Positions 38,386 through 46,839 of a stretch of DNA of 64,000 bases are shown here, piece by piece. The translations under genes and the position numbers were made by a program. The first letter of the stretch is position 1. Each line of letters opens with the position of its first letter. The DNA is from Cryobacterium arcticum. GTDB lineage: Bacteria > Actinomycetota > Actinomycetes > Actinomycetales > Microbacteriaceae. The notes beneath the pieces are model-generated. The model was not told the DNA's origin and ran no database searches. It saw only the letters and a program-made list of their open reading frames with translations. Where the stretch lies: positions 44,202 through 108,201 of the forward strand of contig NZ_QHLY01000008.1 of the NCBI RefSeq assembly GCF_003185895.1, given 5' to 3'.

Positions 38386-38973
38386 ATGCAGACCGAATTC
38401 ACCCTGTCCCTGCCGCCTTGGCTGCTGGCGGCGCTACCGACTCTGCCGACGGTGCTGGCCACGGTCGACGAGCGGATGGCGTTGGTGAACGCCCTCGCGG
38501 CCCAGAACTATCGGGAGGGAAACGGTGGCCCGTTCGCCGCCCTCGTGGTGGATACGGGCACGGGGGAAGTGGTGTCGATGGGGGTGAACGTGGTGCTCTC
38601 CTCTGGGGTCGCCGGCGCGCACGCCGAGGTCATGGCCCTCGGGCTGGCGCAACGCGCCACCGGGTCGTGGGACCTCGGTGCGGACCCGGAGCGTCCACTG
38701 GAGCTGGTAGTCAACTGGCGGCCGTGCGTGATGTGTTACGGCGCAACGATGTGGTCGGGGGTGCGCCGCCTGGTGGTGGCGGGCTCCGGCGCCGAGCTGG
38801 AGGAACTCACCGGCTTCGACGAAGGACCGATGCGGGAGGACTGGGCAGAACAGTTCGAGGCCAGGGGCATCTCCGTGGTGCAGGGCGTCGGGCGGACCGA
38901 GGCACTGCAGGTATTCCGGGATTACGGTCAAGCCGATGCGCTGGTGTACAACGCCCGCGGCGGCGCCAGCTGA
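38386..38973 (+). CDS. Cytidine/guanine deaminase-like nucleoside deaminase
   Basis: A 195-residue zinc deaminase. HAEVMAL supplies the zinc His and catalytic Glu, and RPCVMCYGAT the two zinc Cys. The preceding GGPFAALVVD is typical of guanine or related base deaminases. The C-terminal 60 residues lack the usual HR-pocket signature, so the substrate is open. GAGAGGA lies before the ATG. Confidence 0.87.
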   Translation: MQTEFTLSLPPWLLAALPTLPTVLATVDERMALVNALAAQNYREGNGGPFAALVVDTGTGEVVSMGVNVVLSSGVAGAHAEVMALGLAQRATGSWDLGADPERPLELVVNWRPCVMCYGATMWSGVRRLVVAGSGAELEELTGFDEGPMREDWAEQFEARGISVVQGVGRTEALQVFRDYGQADALVYNARGGAS

Positions 38974-39002
38974 ACTCAGAGCATTGGCGTGCGGGCATGC
39001 CG

Positions 39003-39039
39003 CTGACCGGCCGCCGAGGGGGGTCCGGCGGCCGGTCAG
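39003..39039. terminator. Hairpin between the convergent deaminase and chaplin-like genes
   Basis: A perfect 13-bp stem (39003-39015 with 39027-39039) and 11-nt loop. There is no T-run on either side. Its position between convergent genes suggests a shared terminator. Confidence 0.65.
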
Positions 39040-39060
39040 GGGCCGATTCGGTGTGACGGT

Positions 39061-40509
39061 CTAGCGCTCGTTCGGGTCGAGGCTGAGCGCCTGACGACGG
39101 CGCAGGCCGAGCAGGAGGAACAGACCTACCAGGATCGGAAGCACGGCGATCGCCAACAGGAGTGCCGGGTTCGCGCCGGTGCTAGCCAGCTCGGTAGGCA
39201 GGCTGGCTGATGCCGAGCCGGACACTCCGGCAGTCGCACCCGATGCGGTCGGGCTCGACGGAACAGGAATCACCGTGGCGGGCGGGGACGTCCGGTTGAC
39301 CGGGGCGACCGGCGTGACGGGGACTACCGGGGTTACGGGAGTGACGGGCGTAACAGGGGTAACGGGGGTGACCGGGGTGACTGGCGTCACCGGCGTCACC
39401 GGCGTGACCGGGGTGACCGGAACCGTAGGTGTCGTTCCTGTTGTCGTGGAGTCGCCGATCACGGAGACCGCGTTGCCGGCCACCGTGACCGGGATCAGCA
39501 GGTCGATGATCGCCTGGGTGCCGCCGAGGATGCTGTCGCCTCCACCGGTGGTTGCACCCGTGCCTGAGGTCCCGGTGCCGGGAACTGTGGTCGTGGCATC
39601 GGTGCTGGTGCTGTCCCCGATGACGGAGATGGCGTTGCCGCTGGCGGTCACGGGTGCAGCGGCGTCGATGACGGCTTGGGTGCCGCCGAGGACGCTGTCG
39701 GTTCCATCAGTGTCCGCGGCACCCGGTGTGCTCGTGCCGGATGTCCCGGTCGAGGGGACCGGGGTGGTGACATCAGTGCTGGTGCTGTCTCCGATGACGG
39801 AGATGGCATTGCCGCTGACGGTGACCGGCAGGACGGCATCCAGGTCAACCTGAGAGCCCGAGAGCAGCCCGTCGGTTCCGTCTGTGGTGGCGCCGTCAGG
39901 CGCGCCCGAGTCGGTGCTTTCTGACGGGGCGACCGTGCTGTCGGTGCTGTTGGAGTCTCCGATGACGGAGATGGCGTTGCCGCTGACGGTCACGGGTGCG
40001 GCGGCGTCAATAACGGCTTGGGTGCCGCTGAGGACGCTGTCGGTTCCGTCTGTGCTGGCGGCAGGCGGTGCAGGCGGTGCAGGCGGTGCAGCCGGTGCGG
40101 CCGGCTCGGCGGCCGGAGCGACCGTGCTGTCGGTGCTGTTGGAGTCTCCGACGACGGAGATCGCGTTACCGCTGACGGTGACCGGTAGGACGGCGTCGTT
40201 GACGGTTTGGGTGCCACCGAGGACGCTGTCGCCTCCGTCGGTGCTGGGCGCGGCGGGTGCGGGTGTCGCGGGATCGGCCGGAATCGCGGTCGCGGCATCC
40301 GCACTGCTCGAGTCTCCGACCAGGGAGATCGAGTTGCCCGACACGGTCACGGGAAGAACGGCGTCAACGACCGCCTGGGTGCCCGACACGATTCCTTCTG
40401 TGCCGGATGTTTCGGGTGCTTCTGCGGCGTTGGCGACGCCGGCGCCGATGGCCGAGAGGCCCCCGACGATGAGGGCGCAGTAGAGGCCCTTTTTGACGAA
40501 CGAGAACAT
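39061..40509 (-). CDS. Chaplin-like repeat surface protein with LAxTG sortase signal
   Basis: A 482-residue exported protein. A signal peptide ending near AGVANA-AEA is followed by six repeats of the pattern A-VIDA-x3[15 protein letters not shown], separated by Ala/Pro/Thr spacers. This pattern resembles the chaplin domain core (PV-V-GN-V-VIG) but without its Cys pair. A (VTP)n stretch and a linker precede LASTG (residues 441-445), a hydrophobic helix and RRR, which is a class E sortase signal. The protein is expected to be wall-anchored. ATG 40509 has GGGAG at 7 nt; ATG 40515 is too close to it. Confidence 0.8.
   Translation of the reverse strand: MFSFVKKGLYCALIVGGLSAIGAGVANAAEAPETSGTEGIVSGTQAVVDAVLPVTVSGNSISLVGDSSSADAATAIPADPATPAPAAPSTDGGDSVLGGTQTVNDAVLPVTVSGNAISVVGDSNSTDSTVAPAAEPAAPAAPPAPPAPPAASTDGTDSVLSGTQAVIDAAAPVTVSGNAISVIGDSNSTDSTVAPSESTDSGAPDGATTDGTDGLLSGSQVDLDAVLPVTVSGNAISVIGDSTSTDVTTPVPSTGTSGTSTPGAADTDGTDSVLGGTQAVIDAAAPVTASGNAISVIGDSTSTDATTTVPGTGTSGTGATTGGGDSILGGTQAIIDLLIPVTVAGNAVSVIGDSTTTGTTPTVPVTPVTPVTPVTPVTPVTPVTPVTPVTPVTPVVPVTPVAPVNRTSPPATVIPVPSSPTASGATAGVSGSASASLPTELASTGANPALLLAIAVLPILVGLFLLLGLRRRQALSLDPNER
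39307..39423 (-). repeat. In-frame 9-bp minisatellite coding for Val-Thr-Pro repeats
   Basis: About 13 copies of a 9-bp unit of the form GGNGTNACC (plus strand) encode VTP triplets in the stalk of the chaplin-like protein, with occasional VVP and VAP variants. Third-base variation is present, so copies are not identical, but several adjacent units are. The unit is a multiple of three, so length change would keep the frame. Confidence 0.85.
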
Positions 40510-40594
40510 GGTCATACTCCCTTAGATGAATGATGGTGTGCTCCCTGTTGGGAGACTGTGGTCGCGGTCTGCATGGATTCAGCAGCGCGACCCA

Positions 40595-41686
40595 TCAATC
40601 AGGAGTGGATCCGGGGTCGAACGAAGGGGTGATCGGGAGTTCGCCGCTGGAGGTCATTGACGATGAGAAGCGAACCTCGGGTGCGGGCAGCAGCCCGAAC
40701 GGCGTGGTGGTTGCGTGCAGGGGACCGTTGCCGGTACCGGAACTGCCGGTCGCGCCGCCGGCCGGCGCGGGCAGCGCCGAGGGGGAGAGCGGGGACCCGA
40801 ACGGTGCGAGCGGTGCGGTTGGGTCGGTGGAGCCGGCCAGGGTAGGGATGGCTGCGGTCGCCGGTGGGGCGCTAGCGATGGCGGCACTCGGGACGGCGAA
40901 TGCGGGTGCCGGCTCAGCCGACAGATCGGCATCCACCGGAACCGGCTTCACGACCGGAGAAGAGGTCGGAGTGACTACCGGGGAGCCGGCGCCTGGTGTG
41001 GCGGGCGTCTCGACCTCGGGCACTACAACGGGGCCGGTGACTGGTGGCACCACGGCATCGACAATGGGAGCAACCACCTCGTCGACGGGTGTGACCACAC
41101 CATCGACAACAGGGCTGACGAGGCCGTCGACCACTGGGGTTACGACGGTGTCGACGATCGGCGTGACCACGTCGTCGACGATGGGCGTCACGACGACGCC
41201 GGCCACGGGAGCCACGACGTCTTCGACCACCGGCGTTACGACGGTGTCCAGCACCGGGGCCACGACTTGGTCGACAACCGGCGCGATCACCGGCTGCACC
41301 ACGGGTTCGACAACCTCGGCCACGACCGGTTTGACCACGGCTTCAACGACGGGAACCGCGGCAACGACCTCGGTGACCGTGGTGTCGACCGTGTCCAGGA
41401 CCTCGGTGACCTGCGCGGCTTCGCGCACCGGCTCCGGCGCGGAAACCAGCCCGGTCACGGTGTCCACGTGGCCGTCGACGGTGTCGATCACCGGCGCCGT
41501 TGCGCCCAGGATCCCGCCGAGAAGCGAATCGTCGGTACTTGCCGGGCTGGATGACTGCAGGGTCGCGGCGGACGCCGACGAGGGCGCGGCCAGAATGTTG
41601 AACGCCAGCCAAGCCAGGGCTGCGATGAGGGCGGCGAGGAGGATGCGCGCCGGCGAAATGATGTGCATCTGCTGCGGTCGATCCAC
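40595..41686 (-). CDS. Secreted Val/Pro-rich repeat protein
   Basis: About 363 residues, not a family I can name. A signal peptide (hydrophobic core ILLAALIAALAWLAFNILA) is followed by a region from about residue 80 to 240 built of imperfect 11-residue units such as VVTPIVDDVVT and VVAPVLDTVVT, then a Pro/Ala-rich tail with no anchor. GTG 41686 is preferred because AAAGGGGG lies 9 nt upstream; ATG 41668 is an alternative. It lies 85 bp upstream of the chaplin-like gene on the same strand, so the two probably form an operon of surface proteins. Confidence 0.65.
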   Translation of the reverse strand: MDRPQQMHIISPARILLAALIAALAWLAFNILAAPSSASAATLQSSSPASTDDSLLGGILGATAPVIDTVDGHVDTVTGLVSAPEPVREAAQVTEVLDTVDTTVTEVVAAVPVVEAVVKPVVAEVVEPVVQPVIAPVVDQVVAPVLDTVVTPVVEDVVAPVAGVVVTPIVDDVVTPIVDTVVTPVVDGLVSPVVDGVVTPVDEVVAPIVDAVVPPVTGPVVVPEVETPATPGAGSPVVTPTSSPVVKPVPVDADLSAEPAPAFAVPSAAIASAPPATAAIPTLAGSTDPTAPLAPFGSPLSPSALPAPAGGATGSSGTGNGPLHATTTPFGLLPAPEVRFSSSMTSSGELPITPSFDPGSTPD

Positions 41687-41710
41687 GCCATCCACCCCCT
41701 TTGGTGTGCG

Positions 41711-41729
41711 TTGTCTGAACGCCAGACAA
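41711..41729. promoter_or_regulatory. Inverted repeat upstream of the surface-protein operon
   Basis: TTGTCTG-N5-CAGACAA, a 7-bp perfect inverted repeat 25 bp before the GTG of the Val/Pro-rich protein gene. It could be a regulator site; no regulator is obviously paired with it. Confidence 0.35.
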
Positions 41730-41861
41730 GCACATGGTCGCGGAAAAGTCCACGAATTGTGCACAATCCGAGCGCGAATCGCCGAACCTGCCCCAGTCGG
41801 ACGAGCCGGCGGTTTGACCCCCGATCTTCCCGCGCTCCCTCGATCGGAGTTAACTAGCCGG

Positions 41862-43247
41862 GTGACTTCCAGCCAGCGGCGCATCCTGATTGTGGCGATC
41901 CTGTCGTCTTTCGTGGCCTTCCTCGACGGGTCGATCATCAACGTCGCGCTGCCGGCCATTTCCCGCGAGCTCGGTGGCGGGCTCGCCCTGCAGCAGTGGG
42001 TGGTCGACGGCTACCTGCTCAGCCTCGGTGCGTTGATCCTGGTAGCAGGGTCGCTTTCCGACACCTTCGGCCGGGTGCGCGTGCTCAGGGTGGGGCTCAT
42101 CCTGTTCGGCCTCACCTCGCTCGCCTGCGGGTTCGCCCCAACCGGGGTGTTCCTGGTCGTTGCGCGGCTGCTACAGGGGGTGGCGGCGGCGCTGCTGGTG
42201 CCGAGTTCGCTGGCCCTGATCACCGCGAACTTCACCGGCGTGCCGCAGGGCAAGGCCATCGGTATCTGGACCGGATGGACCGGTGTCGCCGGCATCGCCG
42301 GCCCCTTGCTCGGCGGCCTCCTGGTGGACTCCTACAGTTGGCGCCTGGTGTTCTTCATCAACGTGATCCCGATTGCGCTCACCCTGGTGCTATTGCGTCG
42401 GGTGGCCGAACCGAGCCGCCCCGCCGATGGGGCCAGGGTCGATGTCATCGGCGCCGTCCTCGCGGTGGTGGGCCTGGGTGGGCCGGTCTTTGCCCTGATC
42501 GAACAAGGCCGGTTCGGATGGGGGAGCCCCGTCGTCTTCCTGCCGTTGACGATCGGTCTTGTCGCGTTCGCGGCGTTCATCTGGTGGGAAGCCAGGGCCC
42601 CGCACCCGATGATGCCGCTGGGCCTGTTCCGTGTGCGCAACTTCGCCGTGGGAAATCTCGCCACCGTCGGCATCTACGCCGCGCTCAACCTCGGCTTCTT
42701 CCTCTTTGCCCTCTACCTGCAGGAGGTCGGCGGATTCTCCGCCACCCTCGCGGGACTGGCCGGCATCCCGGCGACCGTGATGATGCTGCTCTTCGCGACG
42801 CTGTTCGGCACGCTCGCGGGCAAGTACGGGCCCCGGCTATTCATGACCGTCGGGCCGTTCGTGGCCGGCAGCGGGTTCCTGTTGCTGCTTACCGCGGTGC
42901 CGCCGGTGGACTTCTGGCTGCACGTGCTGCCCGGCATCGTGTTGGTGGGTCTGGGCCTGTCGATCACCGTGGCGCCGCTCACCTCGGCCGTGCTCGGCTC
43001 GATCCACCCCGGCCAGGCCGGCATCGGCTCGGCCATCAACAACGCCGTCGCCCGGGTGGCCGGCCTGGTGGCCATCGCCATGACCGGCACCATCGTCGGA
43101 TCCGCCCTCGACGTCGCGGGTTACCAGCGGGCGATGGTGGTCGTGGCCGCGCTGATGTTCGCCGGCGGAATCATCTCCTGGCTGGGCATCCGCACGGTGG
43201 TGGCCCGGCCGGATGTCGCCGCCCCGGCCTTGGGCGAGGCGGTGTGA
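41862..43247 (+). CDS. DHA2 family MFS drug/proton antiporter (EmrB/QacA-like)
   Basis: A 461-residue exporter with about 14 helices. FVAFLDGSIINVALPAI is the DHA2 motif D1, GSLSDTFGRVRVLRVG the loop-2/3 motif and GIGSAINNAVARVAG is near the last helices. GTG 41862 is chosen because TTAACT lies 6 nt before it and the upstream frame is antisense to the secreted protein gene. No regulator is adjacent, so inducers are unknown. Confidence 0.9.
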   Translation: MTSSQRRILIVAILSSFVAFLDGSIINVALPAISRELGGGLALQQWVVDGYLLSLGALILVAGSLSDTFGRVRVLRVGLILFGLTSLACGFAPTGVFLVVARLLQGVAAALLVPSSLALITANFTGVPQGKAIGIWTGWTGVAGIAGPLLGGLLVDSYSWRLVFFINVIPIALTLVLLRRVAEPSRPADGARVDVIGAVLAVVGLGGPVFALIEQGRFGWGSPVVFLPLTIGLVAFAAFIWWEARAPHPMMPLGLFRVRNFAVGNLATVGIYAALNLGFFLFALYLQEVGGFSATLAGLAGIPATVMMLLFATLFGTLAGKYGPRLFMTVGPFVAGSGFLLLLTAVPPVDFWLHVLPGIVLVGLGLSITVAPLTSAVLGSIHPGQAGIGSAINNAVARVAGLVAIAMTGTIVGSALDVAGYQRAMVVVAALMFAGGIISWLGIRTVVARPDVAAPALGEAV

Positions 43248-43248
43248 C

Positions 43249-43656
43249 ATGGAGCATCCGTTGGTGTTCGACGAACCGGATGCAGCCCTCGAGCGCCTGC
43301 GGACCCTGTGCTTGGGCTTTCCCGAGGCAGTCGAGGTTCTGGCGTGGGGCCGACCCACCTTTCGGGCCGGCAAGAAGATCTTCATCACCGCCGGGTCGAG
43401 CATGGACCGGCCGCACAGCATCGTGTTCAAGCCAGACCCCGAAGAACGCAGGGCCCTCGTGCAGGATTCCCGCTTCTTCGTGCCGCCCTATTTTGGGCCT
43501 GCGGGCTGGCTCGCGATCGACTTCGGCGCACCCGACACCGATTGGGTCGAACTGGCCGAACTGGTGGAAACGTCGTATCGGCAAGTGGCGCTCAAGCGGC
43601 AACTCCGGGAGCTCGACGCCGGCCGACCGGCTCGCGCACAAGACGGCTCCGAATAA
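43249..43656 (+). CDS. MmcQ/YjbR family protein
   Basis: A 135-residue protein of the YjbR-like double-psi fold. The segments FPEAVEVLAWGRPTFRAGKKIF and SRFFVPPYFGPAGWLAIDF match the family pattern. Some members bind DNA, but the biochemical role is not settled. The gene follows the exporter with 1 bp between stop and start, so the two are likely co-translated. Confidence 0.85.
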   Translation: MEHPLVFDEPDAALERLRTLCLGFPEAVEVLAWGRPTFRAGKKIFITAGSSMDRPHSIVFKPDPEERRALVQDSRFFVPPYFGPAGWLAIDFGAPDTDWVELAELVETSYRQVALKRQLRELDAGRPARAQDGSE

Positions 43657-43708
43657 ATGCTATAGTTTCTAAGTTGTCTTCGAGCGTAACGCTCCAGAAG
43701 TCACCACT

Positions 43709-43781
43709 GCGCCCGTAGCTCAACGGATAGAGCATCTGACTACGGATCAGAAGGTTGGGGGTTCGAATCCCTTCGGGCGCA
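43709..43781 (+). tRNA. tRNA-Arg (anticodon ACG)
   Basis: A 73-nt tRNA with acceptor stem GCGCCCG/CGGGCGC and discriminator A; CCA is not encoded. The anticodon stem TCTGA/TCAGA carries loop CTACGGA, anticodon ACG. The A34 would be deaminated to inosine by TadA, whose gene lies at 56079-56573. Confidence 0.96.
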
Positions 43782-43798
43782 CAGAAGTAAGAGCCAAT

Positions 43799-43833
43799 AA
43801 AACCCCGCGATCCCACAGATCGCGGGGTTTTTT
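43799..43833 (+). terminator. Terminator of tRNA-Arg
   Basis: A perfect 14-bp stem (43799-43812 with 43818-43831), loop of 5 nt and a run of six T. The A-run on the left makes it usable in both directions. Confidence 0.9.
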
Positions 43834-43866
43834 GCATGCCGCCCCGTCCACGCGCCCTGTCCATGC

Positions 43867-43937
43867 GAACTGTTCCCCGTGCGGACAATAGCGCCCGGCG
43901 CACCGGTCGCAGATATCCCATTCGGACGCAGAACTGC
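43867..43937 (+). repeat. Short dispersed repeat, copy A (right of tRNA-Arg)
   Basis: The segment starting AACTGTTCCCCGTGCGGACAA is about three quarters identical over 58 bp to the segment at 44587-44644; the first 21 bp differ at one position. It ends close to the stop of the NUDIX gene. See the partner copy on the other side of that gene. Confidence 0.6.
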
Positions 43938-43952
43938 GGCAGTCGGCCCGGA

Positions 43953-44564
43953 TCAGGCGAGCTGATGCGCCAGCTCGCCGAGCACGCCCGCCAGGCGACG
44001 GGCGAAGTGCGGAGGAACGTTCTCGGGTAGGGCGGCCACCGGCCACCAGGCCACGTCGTCGCTCTCGTCGCTGGCGACCGGAGCCGCTTCTGGCCGGGCG
44101 GTAGCGGCGAAGCCCACGTCCCAGTGCGCTTGACAGGCGAAACCGCCGCCAAGGGCGTGCCGGTCGACGTCGACGATGCCGGCGCCGAGCGGCGTGAGGT
44201 CGGGGATGCCGCATTCCTCGCGGGCCTCCCGGTAGGCCGCCGCAGCGACCGAGACATCCGCCGCCTCGACATGCCCGCCCAGCTGCACCCAGAACTGCCC
44301 CTTCTTGTGGAAGCAGAGCAAGACCTGCGCGAGATCGGGCGTGAAAACGAAGCAGCTCCCGGTCACGTGTTCCGGCCCGCCGTTGCGGTCGAGGGCGGCC
44401 GCCGGCGCCGCGGCAATGAAGCCGAGGTAGTCGTTCCGCAGAGCCGCCTGACTGGCGCTCACCGGCTGCCACTCTGCGAGCCGGGCGCTGAGGTCGGTCG
44501 CGGCCGGGGACGGCGGTGTGGCGAGGGGTGTAACAGGAGGTGGCGTGGGGGGTGCGGCGGTCAT
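43953..44564 (-). CDS. NUDIX hydrolase
   Basis: A 203-residue NUDIX protein. The Nudix box is GHVEAADVSVAAAAYREAREE, with the one-residue-longer spacing seen in actinobacterial members, so the catalytic REAREE is intact. A roughly 55-residue N-terminal helix-rich extension precedes the fold. ATG 44564 starts the Pro/Ala-rich N-terminus. The substrate is unknown. The gene is bracketed by two copies of a short repeat. Confidence 0.87.
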   Translation of the reverse strand: MTAAPPTPPPVTPLATPPSPAATDLSARLAEWQPVSASQAALRNDYLGFIAAAPAAALDRNGGPEHVTGSCFVFTPDLAQVLLCFHKKGQFWVQLGGHVEAADVSVAAAAYREAREECGIPDLTPLGAGIVDVDRHALGGGFACQAHWDVGFAATARPEAAPVASDESDDVAWWPVAALPENVPPHFARRLAGVLGELAHQLA

Positions 44565-44584
44565 GAGTCGAGGGTATCCGTTGC

Positions 44585-44652
44585 CAACTGTGCCCCGTGC
44601 GGACAAACGGTGCCAGTGCGCCGGCCGCAGAAGTCCGCATCGGCAACAGTTG
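44585..44652 (+). repeat. Short dispersed repeat, copy B (palindromic)
   Basis: Twenty-base arms (44585-44604 and 44633-44652) form an imperfect inverted repeat around a GC-rich 28-bp centre. The left part is a near copy of the repeat at 43867. It lies directly upstream of the NUDIX start. Confidence 0.6.
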
Positions 44653-44754
44653 CACGCGGCGCGCGCGACGAAACCTGGTCACGGCGACCCATGCCGCGGC
44701 GTTCACCCGCAACGTGTCCGTCACCGTGCGGCGATGACCGCCGGCGCGGCCGGC

Positions 44755-44940
44755 TCAGTGTGAGTGTTCGATCACGAAGTCGGTGCCGGGGAACACCAGG
44801 GAGTCGTGCCCGTCGTCGAAGGTGACGAGGTAGGGCGGCTCGCCGTCCTGTCCGCGCACCTCACGCACGGTGCCGTGCCGATCGGGTGTCGAGTCGGTCT
44901 TGCCCCGAATGATGATGCGATCGTTCTCTGTGGCATGCAT
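44755..44940 (-). CDS. DUF1918 domain protein
   Basis: A 61-residue small basic/acidic protein whose whole length matches DUF1918: DRIIIRGKT at the start, DRHGTVREVRG in the centre and PPYLVTFDDGHDSLVFPGTD at the end. It resembles a small SH3-like barrel. Function is unknown. A weak AGGAGGTAT-like site precedes the ATG. Confidence 0.85.
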   Translation of the reverse strand: MHATENDRIIIRGKTDSTPDRHGTVREVRGQDGEPPYLVTFDDGHDSLVFPGTDFVIEHSH

Positions 44941-45246
44941 GACATATACCTCCTGCGGGGCAGGTTACGCCCGCCGCAGCCCGCTGCCCAGTGTCCAGCG
45001 AGGAGGTCCCGTCGCCCCAGGTGCACGTATGCCCGGATGCCCGGGAGGCCCGCACCCGTGCCCAAACTGAGATAACCTTAGTTTCGTTGTGCTCGCCGAG
45101 GATGCCGGGCGCACGCGTGAAATCGCACACATTGCACCGGTTGGTTCGCGGCTGAATCACCGCCATTGGCCCCGGTGCTTCCCGGATTCTCAGCCAGCAA
45201 CGTTCGGGTCGCTCGGCTGAGAAGGCAATCCTGCAAGGGAGTGCCA
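44941..45246. other. Intergenic region upstream of the DUF1918 gene
   Basis: No credible gene. It contains an imperfect inverted repeat AAACTGAG-N5-CTTAGTTT (45064-45084), half of which (TAAGGTTA on the minus strand) looks like half of an iron-regulator box. Otherwise I see nothing specific. Confidence 0.4.
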
Positions 45247-45280
45247 CGGCGGGGCGAGGGGTAGGGCCCTTGCTCCGCCG
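45247..45280 (-). terminator. Hairpin at the end of the MarR gene
   Basis: CGGCGG and CCGCCG with further inner pairs (45247-45260 with 45267-45280) form a stem directly abutting the MarR stop codon. No U-run follows, so its role as terminator is only probable. Confidence 0.5.
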
Positions 45281-45724
45281 CTATTTCGTGGTTTCGCCCA
45301 GGCGCAGACGGTCGCAGAGGGCGGTCAGCTGCTCCAGCTCGTCGGTGCTCAGGCTGTCACCCACGCGGTCGGTGATTGAGACCATGTGGTCCACGGCCAC
45401 CCGCCGGAACAGGGCGTAGCCGGAATCCGTTAATTCGACGATGGCGCCGCGGCCGTCGTCCGGGTCGGGGTGCTTGTGTAGGTAGCCGCGCGAGGTCAGC
45501 CGGTCGACCAGACGGCTCACACTGGGCTGGGTGAGCAGAACGTGCTTGTTCAGGTCGCGCAGCCGGATGCTCCGATTGGGCTGCCGGGACAGGTTGAACA
45601 TCACGTCGTATTCGTTCATGGAAATCTCGCGGGACGGAAAGTCCTCGGCCAGGCTGCGCATGATGGCGACCTGGGCGCGAAACAGCGACTCCCATGCGCT
45701 GACGGCCACCGCTCGATCGACCAT
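45281..45724 (-). CDS. MarR family transcriptional regulator
   Basis: A 147-residue winged-helix regulator with LTQPSVSRLVDRLTSRGYL as the recognition helix region and DPDDGRGAIVELTDSG as the wing. GAGGAGG lies 4 nt before the ATG. It is divergent from the lipid kinase gene at 45868 and transcribed away from it. The ligand and target are unknown. Confidence 0.87.
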   Translation of the reverse strand: MVDRAVAVSAWESLFRAQVAIMRSLAEDFPSREISMNEYDVMFNLSRQPNRSIRLRDLNKHVLLTQPSVSRLVDRLTSRGYLHKHPDPDDGRGAIVELTDSGYALFRRVAVDHMVSITDRVGDSLSTDELEQLTALCDRLRLGETTK

Positions 45725-45867
45725 GTTGCCTCCTCACCCTGCCCCGGGCATTCTGTCTTCAAGAGTATGGGACTCACGGAGTGTCCCGCGGCAGCCTAGC
45801 CCGATGAAGGCACAATCCGATCCGGATTGGGGCCGCGCGGGAGCCGGGTGCGGCCTATAGTGCGCGT

Positions 45868-46839
45868 ATGGATGCTGTGTCGGGGCCCACCCGAACCGTT
45901 GCCGTGGTGATCAACCCGACCAAGTTCGACGATCTCGCCGGCCAGAAGGCCGCCGTCGCCGGCTTCGCCCGGCAGGCCGGATGGGCCGAGCCGGTGTGGT
46001 GGGAGACCGACCGGGCAGATTCCGGCGTGTCCGCGGCACAGTCCGCCCTGGCCGAGACGCCAGACCTGGTCTGCGCCATGGGCGGCGACGGCACGGTTCG
46101 GGCGGTGGCCAGCGTGCTGCGCGGCACCGCTGTCCCGTTCGGCCTCCTCCCCGGCGGCACCGGGAACCTGTTCGCCCGCAACCTCGGCATCCCGGTGGAC
46201 TCGCCGGCTGACGCCCTCGAAATCGCGTTTTTCGGCCAGAATCGTGCCATCGACGTGGGTCTGGCGACCTTCGATGACGGCATCGAGCGGGTCTTCGTGG
46301 TGATGGGCGGGGTGGGCCTCGACGCCGACATCATGGCGCAGACCGACGACGGTCTGAAGAAGCGGATGGGCTGGGGAGCGTATGTCGTCGCCGGCGGCGC
46401 GACCATGTTCCGGGAGGGCTTCGGGGTGAATCTGTCGGTTGACGGTTCCGACAGCGAAACCCACGAGTGCCTGATGGTGCTGGCCTGCAACTGCAGTTCG
46501 GTGGTGGCCAATATCGAGCTCGCCACCGGCGCGCTGTTGGATGACGGCCGGCTCGACCTGGTGCTGTTGCGCCCCAATATCGTGGCCGGATGGGTCGGCG
46601 TGGCCATCGACCTGGCCGCGCGCATCCGCAACGGCGCCGGGTCCCTGCAGCAGGTGTCGGGTCGGGAGAGCCGGTTCGAGCTTGACCGCCCGGTTCGGGC
46701 GGAGATCGACGGCGATCCGCTGGGGGAGACCCGGTCCGGCAGCTTCCGCGTGGACCCGGGCGCGCTGATCATGCGGTTGCCGGTGCCGGCTACGTTCAGC
46801 TCGGTCAGGAACCGCCCAGCTGGGCCGCCCACTTCGTAA
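45868..46839 (+). CDS. Diacylglycerol kinase-like lipid kinase, second paralogue
   Basis: A 323-residue lipid kinase of the YegS/BmrU family, with AMGGDGTVRAVASVL and PGGTGNLFARNLGIP, clearly paralogous to the protein encoded at 15857-16888. TATAGT lies 6 nt before the ATG (45856-45861), so leaderless. Its 3' end overlaps the convergent MarR gene by 35 bp. Confidence 0.88.
   Translation: MDAVSGPTRTVAVVINPTKFDDLAGQKAAVAGFARQAGWAEPVWWETDRADSGVSAAQSALAETPDLVCAMGGDGTVRAVASVLRGTAVPFGLLPGGTGNLFARNLGIPVDSPADALEIAFFGQNRAIDVGLATFDDGIERVFVVMGGVGLDADIMAQTDDGLKKRMGWGAYVVAGGATMFREGFGVNLSVDGSDSETHECLMVLACNCSSVVANIELATGALLDDGRLDLVLLRPNIVAGWVGVAIDLAARIRNGAGSLQQVSGRESRFELDRPVRAEIDGDPLGETRSGSFRVDPGALIMRLPVPATFSSVRNRPAGPPTS

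Noticed and set aside
39299..39425. Short regular repeats that could be taken for a CRISPR array
   Set aside because: The 9-bp units are in frame within a coding region and encode VTP triplets; there are no spacers and no cas genes.
40530..41861. A long N-terminal extension of the DHA2 MFS gene
   Set aside because: The extension is Thr/Ser/Gly-rich and antisense to the Val/Pro-rich secreted protein gene, which has its own signal peptide and ribosome binding site.
45064..45084. An IdeR/DtxR iron box upstream of the DUF1918 gene
   Set aside because: Only one half (TAAGGTTA) matches; the other half is poor, and no iron gene is adjacent.
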